This document shows, in pieces, positions 1-5,060 of a stretch of DNA of 5,060 nucleotides. Position numbers and translations under genes: made by a program. The notes under the pieces were generated by a model. It saw only the letters and a program-made list of their open reading frames with translations, ran no database searches and had not been told where the DNA came from. The stretch is from Pseudomonadota bacterium (lineage in GTDB: Bacteria > Pseudomonadota > Gammaproteobacteria > Burkholderiales > Thiobacillaceae), in assembly GCA_021791235.1 (NCBI GenBank), contig JAJYXA010000270.1, forward strand, positions 1 through 5,060, read 5' to 3'. Position 1 is the first letter of the stretch. Every line of letters begins with the position of its first letter.

Positions 1-119
1 AGACATGACGAGACCTCAACCCCGGCAAGGCCGTGCCCGAACTGCACCGCTGCGCCGAGTGGGGCGCAATGCACATCCACGGCGGCCAACTTCCGCATCC
101 CGAGCTGCCGAGATTCTGA
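1..119 (+). CDS. glcD: Glycolate dehydrogenase FAD subunit GlcD, 3' end only (possible frame disruption at the left edge)
   Basis: Only the last ~37 codons are in the window. Reading in frame 3 from base 9 to the TGA at 117-119 gives a tail containing LNPGKAVP, LHRCAEWGAMHIH and a final LPHPELPRF. This matches the C-terminus I know for E. coli GlcD (LNPGK, LHRCAEFGAMHVH, FPELERF). GlcD is the larger flavin subunit that, with GlcE and GlcF, oxidises glycolate to glyoxylate. Oddity: frame 3 has a TGA at 6-8, so the reading frame is closed just before the conserved LNPGK. Dropping the four bases 11-14 (AGAC) would give DMTLNPGK, which lines up residue for residue with DGLLNPGK of E. coli. This suggests a 4-base insertion or a sequence error, but only a few upstream bases are visible. 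The stop overlaps the glcE start by one base (TGATG), indicating translational coupling. Identity is firm; intactness is not. Confidence 0.85.
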
Positions 120-1183
120 TGCTGGACACCTTCATCGACCGCATTCGTGCCGCGCATGACAGCAATACGCCGCTCATCATCCAGGGCGGCGGCAGCAAGG
201 ACTTCTACGGCAACACCCATGAAGGCGAGGTGCTCAGCACCCGCACGCTCACCGGCGTCGTCGACTACCAGCCTAAGGAGCTGGTGCTGACCGCACGTGC
301 CGGCACCCCGCTCGCCGAGATCGAGGCGCTGCTCGCCGGGCACAACCAGATGCTGGCGTTCGAGCCACCGCATTTCGGCGGGGCTGCGACCCTGGGCGGC
401 AGCCTCGCTGCCGGCCTGTCCGGTCCTCGCCGCCCGTATGCCGGCGCCACGCGCGACTTCGTGCTCGGGGTGCTCATGATCGACGGCACCGGTCAGCCAC
501 TGCGCTTCGGCGGCCAGGTGATCAAGAACGTCGCCGGCTACGATGTGTCGCGACTGATGGTCGGCGCACTCGGCACGCTCGGCCTCCTCACCGAAGTCTC
601 GCTCAAGGTGTTGCCGAAACCGGCCGCGGAAACCACGCTGCAATTCGAACTCGACGAAGCCGCCGCGATTGTGAAAATGAACCAGTGGGCGGGACAGCCG
701 CTGTCGCTGTCGGCCACTTCGTGGCATGCCGGCCTGCTGACCGTGCGGCTGTCGGGCGCGGCGTCCGCGGTGCACGCCGCGCAAGCCAAGCTTGGCGGCG
801 AGCCATTGCACGACGCCACCGGCTTCTGGCTGCGCCTGCGCGACCACGCTACGCCGTTCTTCGACAGGCGCCCGTCAACGTTGAATCAAGGCCTGTGGCG
901 GCTGGCAGTCAACCCGACCACGCCGCCGATGAATCTGGGCGACGCGCAATGGATCGAGTGGGGTGGGGCGGTACGCTGGCTGGCCTCCGACCTGCCGGCG
1001 GCCACGCTGCGCGACGCGGCGAAGACAGCCGGCGGCCACGCCACCCTGTTCCGCGGTGCGGCGTTCGTCGACGGCGTTTTCGCGCCGCTCGCACCGGCAC
1101 TCGCGACACTGCACCGCAGCCTCAAGCAACGCTTCGACCCCCGGGGCATTCTCAACCGCGGCCGGCTGTACCCCGACTTCTGA
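119..1183 (+). CDS. glcE: Glycolate dehydrogenase FAD-binding subunit GlcE
   Basis: This 354-residue protein is the second flavin subunit of the GlcDEF glycolate dehydrogenase, close to the ~350 residues of E. coli GlcE. It carries a PCMH-type FAD-binding domain over about residues 17-168: PLIIQGGGSKDFYG (18-31) near the start, EPPHFGGAATLGGSLAAG (82-99), then RDFVLGV (112-118), GGQVIKNVAGYDVSRLMVGA (131-150) and LGTLGLLTEVSLKVLPKP (151-168). The C-terminus ends in FDPRGILNRGRLYPDF, the usual family ending. The frame stays open upstream to base 5, but I chose the ATG at 119 because the protein then begins at the expected place, the upstream residues are arginine-rich shadow of the glcD tail, and the ATG overlaps the glcD stop. 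No strong Shine-Dalgarno sequence precedes it, in keeping with coupling to glcD. The glcF ATG lies one base after its stop. The product is expected to be cytoplasmic and bound to the membrane through the complex. Confidence 0.95.
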   Translation: MLDTFIDRIRAAHDSNTPLIIQGGGSKDFYGNTHEGEVLSTRTLTGVVDYQPKELVLTARAGTPLAEIEALLAGHNQMLAFEPPHFGGAATLGGSLAAGLSGPRRPYAGATRDFVLGVLMIDGTGQPLRFGGQVIKNVAGYDVSRLMVGALGTLGLLTEVSLKVLPKPAAETTLQFELDEAAAIVKMNQWAGQPLSLSATSWHAGLLTVRLSGAASAVHAAQAKLGGEPLHDATGFWLRLRDHATPFFDRRPSTLNQGLWRLAVNPTTPPMNLGDAQWIEWGGAVRWLASDLPAATLRDAAKTAGGHATLFRGAAFVDGVFAPLAPALATLHRSLKQRFDPRGILNRGRLYPDF

Positions 1184-1184
1184 C

Positions 1185-2414
1185 ATGCAGACCACCCTCG
1201 CCGATTCCTACCGCAACACGCCCGAGGGCGAGGTTGCCGAGCGCATTCTGCGTAATTGCGTGCACTGCGGCTTCTGCCTCGCCACCTGTCCCACGTATCA
1301 GATTCTCGGCAACGAGCTCGATTCGCCGCGCGGTCGCATCTACCTGATGAAACAGGTGCTCGAGGGCGCGACGCCGACGGCCAAGACGCAGCTCCACCTC
1401 GACCGCTGCCTGACCTGCCGCAACTGCGAAACCACCTGCCCGTCGGGCGTGGAATACGGCAAGCTGCTCGACATCGGCCGCCACATCGTCGAGGAAAAAG
1501 TCGGACGCGGCGTGGCCGAGTCCGCGACACGCGCCGCGCTGAAATCCGGTCTCGGATCGTCCATGCTGTTCAACAGCGCGCTGAAGCTCGGCCAGAGCAT
1601 GCGCGCGCTCATGCCCGGTTTTCTGAAAGCCCGCATTCCGGCAGCAGAAACCGCCGGCGTCTGGCCCGCACCGCGCCATGCCCGCCGCATGCTGGTGTTG
1701 CAGGGCTGCGTACAGCCCGGCCTCAAGCCCAACATCAATGCCGCTACCGCACGCGTGCTCGACCGGCTTGGTATTTCTTTGGTCGCCGCGGAGGAAGCCG
1801 GCTGCTGCGGCGCACTGGCGCATCACCTCAACGACACCGCGGACGGTCTCGCCGCCGCGCGCCGCAACATCGACGCCTGGCTGCCGCATCTCGAGGCCGG
1901 CGTGGAGGCCATCGTGATGACGGCGTCGGGCTGCGGCGTGATGGTGAAGGATTACGGCTGGCTGCTGCGCCACGACCCGCGCTACGCCGACAAGGCCGCA
2001 CGCGTCTCCGCCGCGACACGCGACATCTCGGAAATCCTCGCCACCGAACGCGAAGCGCTTGCTGCTCACCGCTCACCACTCACCACGAAACGCATCGCCT
2101 ACCATCCGCCCTGCACCCTGCAACACGGGCAGAAGCTCACGGGCGATGTCGAGGCGCTGCTGACCGACGCCGGATTCGAGCTGACGCCGGTGGCGGAAAA
2201 ACACCTGTGCTGCGGCTCGGCCGGCACCTACTCGATCCTGCAGCCCGAGATCGCCGGCGCGCTCAAAACCCGCAAGCTCGGTCATCTGCAGGCCGGCGCG
2301 CCCGAAATGATTGCCACCGCCAACATCGGCTGCCTCACCCATCTGCAGTCGGGCAGCCCGATCCCGGTGCGCCACTGGGTGGAACTTCTGGACGAAGCGC
2401 TGGCCCCATCCTGA
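1185..2414 (+). CDS. glcF: Glycolate dehydrogenase iron-sulfur subunit GlcF
   Basis: This 409-residue protein (E. coli GlcF is about 407) passes electrons from the GlcD/GlcE flavins towards the quinone pool. The N-terminal ferredoxin-like domain has two classic [4Fe-4S] motifs, CVHCGFCLATCP (Cys25, 28, 31, 35) and CLTCRNCETTCP (Cys75, 78, 81, 85). Two cysteine-rich CCG domains follow: the first with Cys175 (LQGCVQPG), GCCG (Cys207/208) and SGCG (Cys250), the second with Cys310 (YHPPCTLQHGQ), LCCGSAGTYS (Cys342/343) and IGCLTHL (Cys383). All expected cysteines are present, so the protein looks functional. The frame is open upstream of the ATG at 1185, but that start fits the family length and lies one base after the glcE stop, implying coupling. 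The linker before the second CCG domain (residues 294-301) contains a small tandem repeat with atypical codons, listed separately. Other CCG-domain Fe-S oxidoreductases, such as lactate-utilisation LldE/LutA, are less likely given the glcDE neighbours. Confidence 0.96.
   Translation: MQTTLADSYRNTPEGEVAERILRNCVHCGFCLATCPTYQILGNELDSPRGRIYLMKQVLEGATPTAKTQLHLDRCLTCRNCETTCPSGVEYGKLLDIGRHIVEEKVGRGVAESATRAALKSGLGSSMLFNSALKLGQSMRALMPGFLKARIPAAETAGVWPAPRHARRMLVLQGCVQPGLKPNINAATARVLDRLGISLVAAEEAGCCGALAHHLNDTADGLAAARRNIDAWLPHLEAGVEAIVMTASGCGVMVKDYGWLLRHDPRYADKAARVSAATRDISEILATEREALAAHRSPLTTKRIAYHPPCTLQHGQKLTGDVEALLTDAGFELTPVAEKHLCCGSAGTYSILQPEIAGALKTRKLGHLQAGAPEMIATANIGCLTHLQSGSPIPVRHWVELLDEALAPS
2065..2085 (+). 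repeat. Three tandem 7-bp units (CTCACCR) inside glcF
   Basis: Three adjacent heptamers, CTCACCG, CTCACCA and CTCACCA, occupy exactly 21 bases and so keep the glcF frame. They encode the middle of AAHRSPLTTK (residues 293-302), in the linker between the two CCG domains. The local codons (GCT GCT, TCA, CCA) contrast with the G/C-ending codons of the rest of the gene, which suggests that the segment was inserted or expanded. A change of one unit would shift the frame by 7 bases, while three units together are neutral. The repeat itself is seen directly; its origin is inferred. Confidence 0.8.
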
Positions 2415-2422
2415 ATACCAGC

Positions 2423-2427
2423 GGGAG
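2423..2427 (+). promoter_or_regulatory. Ribosome binding site for the persulfide dioxygenase gene
   Basis: GGGAG, followed by AA, lies six bases before the ATG at 2434. It is the clearest Shine-Dalgarno sequence in the window and supports this start over the longer open frame reaching back into glcF to 2311. It sits within the 19-base gap after glcF, which is too short for an obvious independent promoter, so the gene is probably transcribed with glcDEF but initiated separately. Confidence 0.7.
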
Positions 2428-2433
2428 AATCAC

Positions 2434-3183
2434 ATGATTTTCAGACAGCTGTTCGAACCCATTTCCAGCACCTACACCTATCTCATCGGCTGCGAGGAAA
2501 CCGGCCAGGCGCTGCTGATCGACCCGGTGCTGCCCGCCTGGGAGCGCGACCTGGCCACGGTCAACGCGCTCGGGCTGACGCTCGCCTTTACGCTGGAAAC
2601 GCACATCCACGCCGACCACATCACCTCGGCCAGGAAGCTCAAGGACATCGCCGGCAGCCGCGTCGCCGGCCCCGCGCTCGACCGGCTGCCGTGCACCGAC
2701 GTCGGCATCGTCGAAGGCACGCCGTTCCGGATGGGCTCGGTCGAACTGACGCCGCTCCACACGCCCGGCCACACCGACAATCACTTCGCCTACCTGCACG
2801 GCGACCGCCTCTACAGCGGCGACGCCCTGCTGATCGAGGCCTGCGGCCGCACCGACTTCCAGAACGGTGACGCGACCGCGCTGTATCACGCAGTGCGCGG
2901 CAAGCTGTTCGCGCTCGCCGACGACACCCTGGTCTATCCCGCCCACGACTACGAGCAGCGCCACGTCAGCAGCATCGGACAGGAAAAGGCGCGCAACCCC
3001 CGGCTCGGCGGCGAGCGCACGCTGGACGACTTCGTCCGGCTGATGGGCGAGCTGCAGCTCGCCTACCCCAAGTTCATCGACTATGCCGTGCCCGGCAACC
3101 GCGAATGCGGCGTTTGTCCACCCGGCGTGCCGGAGCATCTGCAGCAGTATTGCGCGCAGATTGCAGAGAGCCGACAAGGCTGA
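2434..3183 (+). CDS. ETHE1-like persulfide dioxygenase (metallo-beta-lactamase fold)
   Basis: This 249-residue protein belongs to the ETHE1/PDO branch of the metallo-beta-lactamase fold (human ETHE1 is 254 residues). Family members are mononuclear iron enzymes that use O2 to oxidise the outer sulfur of glutathione persulfide to sulfite, releasing glutathione. The metal-site motif THIHADH is at residues 56-62 and PGHT at 111-114; the predicted iron ligands are His57, His113 and Asp130 (in SGDALLI), with His171 in YPAHDY. The family signature CGRTDFQ (137-143), KARNPRL (185-191) and the near-C-terminal ECGV (Cys225, matching ETHE1 Cys247) all agree with ETHE1 rather than glyoxalase II. There is no rhodanese domain and no signal peptide, so it is a cytoplasmic, stand-alone dioxygenase. 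It has four extra cysteines outside the core motifs (20, 87, 228, 240). It follows glcF by 19 bases on the same strand, so co-transcription with glycolate dehydrogenase is likely, although no functional link is established. The activity is inferred from family membership. Confidence 0.92.
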   Translation: MIFRQLFEPISSTYTYLIGCEETGQALLIDPVLPAWERDLATVNALGLTLAFTLETHIHADHITSARKLKDIAGSRVAGPALDRLPCTDVGIVEGTPFRMGSVELTPLHTPGHTDNHFAYLHGDRLYSGDALLIEACGRTDFQNGDATALYHAVRGKLFALADDTLVYPAHDYEQRHVSSIGQEKARNPRLGGERTLDDFVRLMGELQLAYPKFIDYAVPGNRECGVCPPGVPEHLQQYCAQIAESRQG

Positions 3184-3228
3184 GCGGGTACGGCACCGGC
3201 AGGATTAACAGGCTGTTGAGGCAGCAGG
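3184..3228. other. 45-base convergent intergenic gap without a clear terminator
   Basis: This gap separates the stop of the dioxygenase (TGA, 3181-3183) from the stop of mobA on the other strand (reverse complement of CTA at 3229-3231). I see only weak inverted repeats: AACAG/CTGTT around a single base, and GCTG/CAGC with a six-base loop. No stem is followed by a T run in either direction. Termination may be Rho-dependent, or the two transcripts may overlap. Confidence 0.6.
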
Positions 3229-3789
3229 CTAGGGCTTGAGATCGTCGGGCTGATTGAAGTTGGCAAAGCCGGCGGCATCGAAGCGCACCCGTGTCGAGGA
3301 CAACTCCGCCTGCCAGTGGCGCACCGCGCGTTCGCCGCGTGCGAGAAACCCGGCCAGATGGTCGCGCTGGTCGGCATGCACGAGGAAGCAGCTATGGTGC
3401 ACGCGCGCCGCGTCCTCCGCCACCGCCAGCGGCACGCCCTCCAGTTGCGCCGCGCCCAGCAGGCGGAGCACCAGATCGGCGGGCAGGTGCGGCGTGTCGC
3501 ACGGGACGACCAGCAGCCAGTCCGCCGTCACCGCCTGCAGCGCCGCCAGCACGCCGGCCAACGGGCCCTGAAAATCGGGCAGGGTATCGGGCAGCACGCG
3601 ACGGCCATACGCCGCGTAGCGCTCGAGATTGCGATTGGCGCTGATGACGAGCTCGCCGACCTGCGGTGCCAGCGCGGCCAGCACCCATTCGATCAGCGGA
3701 CGGCCCTGATAGTCGAGCAGCCCCTTGTCCGCGCCGCCCATGCGGCGACCCTGGCCGCCCGCCAGAATGACCGCGGCCACATTTTGCAT
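3229..3789 (-). CDS. mobA: Molybdenum cofactor guanylyltransferase MobA
   Basis: This 186-residue protein (E. coli MobA is 194) transfers GMP from GTP to Mo-molybdopterin, giving the bis-MGD cofactor of DMSO-reductase-family enzymes such as nitrate reductase and formate dehydrogenase. The nucleotide-binding signature ILAGGQGRRMGGADKGL lies at residues 8-24, with the catalytic-type lysine at 22. It is followed by LIEWVLAAL, a PDTLPDFQGPLAGVLAAL segment (67-84) and VVPCDTPHLP (94-103), whose Asp98 corresponds to the Mg-binding aspartate of the family. The C-terminal NFNQPDDL is the usual NxNTPEDL-like ending. I chose the ATG at 3789 because it places the nucleotide-binding motif directly at the N-terminus; the open frame upstream is shadow of the neighbouring gene. 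The start lies 10 bases after the stop of the glycosyltransferase, so the two are probably co-transcribed. The Shine-Dalgarno sequence is weak (a GAAAG-like run that overlaps the upstream stop). No molybdoenzyme or other moco gene is visible here. Confidence 0.95.
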   Translation of the reverse strand: MQNVAAVILAGGQGRRMGGADKGLLDYQGRPLIEWVLAALAPQVGELVISANRNLERYAAYGRRVLPDTLPDFQGPLAGVLAALQAVTADWLLVVPCDTPHLPADLVLRLLGAAQLEGVPLAVAEDAARVHHSCFLVHADQRDHLAGFLARGERAVRHWQAELSSTRVRFDAAGFANFNQPDDLKP

Positions 3790-3799
3790 GCCCGGGCTT

Positions 3800-5060
3800 T
3801 CAGCGGCGGCCATACAGCTGGAAACGATCCGAGCGGTCGCCCGGGCGGGCGCCTTCCCACTTCCGGTCCCACCCGGCCGGTATGCGCGGCGGGGCTTCGT
3901 GGCGCCGGGTTTCCACCAGCAGCCAGTTGCAGCGGGGATCAGCAGGGGCAAACCGCCGTCCACTGTGATAGGCCAGCAGTTCGCGTTGCTGAGTTCGCAC
4001 GCGATAGGTCTGGATGCAGTCTGCTGGCTGCACCCGCGCCGCCAGCTCCGCGCCCACGCTGGTGTAGGAAAGGCGCTGATCAAGCGGCGCCTGGAAGAGC
4101 GCCATCAGCAGCCCCCAGCTGAAGGTCATGCCCGCCGTCCACACCAGGATGGGCCGCAGCGGCGAACGGCGGATGCGGGCGAGAAACACGATCCACGCCA
4201 GCGTGACGGCGAAACCCAGCGCCAGCGCCCACGGACGGAATACGCCCACGCGGGTCATGCCCAGCCTGCTCAGCCGCGCCGCCAGCCGCGCCGGGCTGCC
4301 CAGGTCATGCGCGCTCCAGTAGACCCAGAGAACCAGCGCGAGGAAGCCGAACAGCATGATGCTGAACCACAACAGGGCATAGGCGGCGCCGCGGCGCAGG
4401 GTGAAGAGCCCGGACGCGCCCAGCAAGGCCAGCGGCAGCAGCAGAATGAGGCCCTGCTCCTCACCGGGATCGGTGTCGAAGGCATACAGGGCGAGCAGGC
4501 CCAGCAACGCGGCGGCCGGCAGCACGATGCCCGGCGTGCGCCATTGATGCCGGCCACGGTAGAGCGCCCAGGCCGCCAATGGCCATGCCGGCCAAGCATA
4601 CCAGCCGAGCATGCCAAGGTAGAAAGCCGGGTGCAGTTCTGTTTCCCTCAACCAGCGCTGCAGGTTCAAGGCCTGCTTGAAGGGAATCCCCTGTGTGGCG
4701 AGATACGCCAGCCATGCCGCGCTCGCGACGATCGCCATGCCGACGCCCCAAGCCAGCGCGCGCCGCGCTGCCGGAGTGCGGTAATCTTCCAGCAGCACGG
4801 GCAGCAGACCGGCAAGCAGCAGGAACCAGACGGCTTCCGCCGCCCCCCCCGCAAGCAGCATCAACGCTGCACCGCCCCCCAGCGCGCCCACCCCGAACAC
4901 GCCGTCGCTGCGCGTGGCCTGCGGCAGACTGGCGAGGCCATACAGCATCATTGCAGCCGCAGCGAACTGGGCGGTCGCCGCATTGAGTTCATGGCCGCGA
5001 ACCAGCAGGCCCATGCAGCCCAGCAAGGTGAGCGCGGCCGCCCATGCAGACTCTGCGCCA
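3800..5060 (-). CDS. ArnT/PMT-type membrane glycosyltransferase, C-terminal part (5' end outside the window)
   Basis: The frame is open to the right edge, leaving 419 visible residues; the true start is beyond 5060. The visible part has about ten hydrophobic segments, including AWAAALTLLGCMGLLV near the left end, a GGGAALMLLAGG...WFLLLAGLLPVLL stretch, GVGMAIVASAAWLAYLA, the aromatic FYLGMLGWYAWPAWPLAAW, LILLLPLALLGASGLF, LLWFSIMLFGFLALVLWVYW and ILVWTAGMTFSWGLLMALF. A soluble, probably periplasmic tail of roughly 80 residues follows, containing SYTSVGAELAARV, DCIQTYR and CNWLLVE. This layout, with the ELHPAFY...WYAWPAWPLA segment and the CNWLLV tail, resembles betaproteobacterial proteins annotated as ArnT-family (GT83/PMT-like) glycosyltransferases, which use a polyprenyl-phosphate sugar donor to modify lipid A or another envelope target. 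The N-terminal catalytic loop with its acidic residues is not in the window, so donor and acceptor cannot be named. The stop lies 10 bases before mobA. A G8 tract lies inside the coding frame. Confidence 0.7.
   Translation of the reverse strand, partial: GAESAWAAALTLLGCMGLLVRGHELNAATAQFAAAAMMLYGLASLPQATRSDGVFGVGALGGGAALMLLAGGAAEAVWFLLLAGLLPVLLEDYRTPAARRALAWGVGMAIVASAAWLAYLATQGIPFKQALNLQRWLRETELHPAFYLGMLGWYAWPAWPLAAWALYRGRHQWRTPGIVLPAAALLGLLALYAFDTDPGEEQGLILLLPLALLGASGLFTLRRGAAYALLWFSIMLFGFLALVLWVYWSAHDLGSPARLAARLSRLGMTRVGVFRPWALALGFAVTLAWIVFLARIRRSPLRPILVWTAGMTFSWGLLMALFQAPLDQRLSYTSVGAELAARVQPADCIQTYRVRTQQRELLAYHSGRRFAPADPRCNWLLVETRRHEAPPRIPAGWDRKWEGARPGDRSDRFQLYGRR
4843..4850 (-). repeat. 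G8 homopolymer tract (C8 on the + strand) in the glycosyltransferase gene
   Basis: Eight consecutive C residues on the + strand read as G8 in the gene. They fall in codons for Ala-Gly-Gly-Ala (GCG GGG GGG GCG) inside a predicted membrane segment. The frame is intact with eight bases, and a gain or loss of one would truncate or scramble the protein. A second run of six (4875-4880) lies 24 bases upstream in the gene. In a GC-rich genome, runs of this length can also arise by chance or be miscounted in sequencing. Confidence 0.75.

Noticed and set aside
5..118. N-terminal extension of GlcE by 38 residues
   Set aside because: The extra residues overlap the glcD tail in another frame, are arginine-rich and not family-like; the ATG at 119 gives normal length and stop-start coupling.
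1152..2069. Long minus-strand open frame (about 305 codons) opposite glcF
   Set aside because: It is antisense to a gene with complete Fe-S and CCG motifs, its translation is low-complexity Ala/Gly/Arg-rich with no recognised domain, and such frames are expected opposite GC-rich genes.
2335..3177. Minus-strand open frame of about 280 codons opposite the persulfide dioxygenase gene
   Set aside because: It mirrors the codon pattern of the ETHE1-like gene, has no recognisable motif or good ribosome binding site, and the plus-strand product is strongly conserved.
3786..3796. Overlapping palindromes GCATGC and CCCGGG at the mobA start
   Set aside because: They are short restriction-site-like palindromes, expected by chance at this GC content, with no flanking symmetry that would suggest an operator.
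3790..4083. N-terminal extension of MobA by 98 residues
   Set aside because: It overlaps the glycosyltransferase tail in another frame, and the GTP-binding motif belongs at the very N-terminus of MobA.
3316..4122. Plus-strand open frame of about 268 codons across mobA and the glycosyltransferase end
   Set aside because: It crosses two real minus-strand genes, and its translation is rich in Arg, Gln, His and Ala with no domain signature.
1..5060. CRISPR arrays, tRNA or rRNA genes, insertion sequences, attachment sites or defence genes
   Set aside because: No direct-repeat/spacer pattern, RNA gene, transposase or terminal inverted repeat was seen; almost all bases are accounted for by metabolic and envelope genes.

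Overview
This 5.06-kb window is GC-rich, almost gap-free coding DNA from a bacterial chromosome. Gene content, GC-rich third codon positions and protein similarity recalled from memory suggest a proteobacterium, most likely a betaproteobacterium, possibly a sulfur-oxidising or autotrophic lineage. No rRNA or other marker is present to settle the taxonomy.

Plus strand, 1-3183: the tail of glcD (ends 119), then glcE (119-1183), glcF (1185-2414) and an ETHE1-type persulfide dioxygenase gene (2434-3183). The glc genes are fused head to tail: the glcD stop and glcE start share one base, and glcE and glcF are one base apart. The dioxygenase follows after 19 bases with its own good ribosome binding site. 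GlcD, GlcE and GlcF form the membrane-associated glycolate dehydrogenase, which oxidises glycolate to glyoxylate and feeds electrons to the respiratory chain. The fourth gene belongs to sulfide/persulfide detoxification. Its place in the same apparent transcription unit is the main contextual surprise on this strand.

Minus strand, 5060-3229: the 3' part of a multi-pass membrane glycosyltransferase of the ArnT/PMT type (enters from beyond the right edge, ends at 3800), followed after 10 bases by mobA (3789-3229), the molybdenum cofactor guanylyltransferase. The two gene sets converge across a 45-base gap with no convincing terminator hairpin.

I did not find a new multi-gene system. Four details deserve a second look: an apparent 4-base frame disruption in glcD at the left edge; a 3 x 7-bp tandem repeat with atypical codons inside glcF; a G8 tract followed closely by other G-rich runs in the glycosyltransferase, a possible slippage site; and the glycolate/persulfide gene pairing. 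There is no stretch over 300 bases without a gene.
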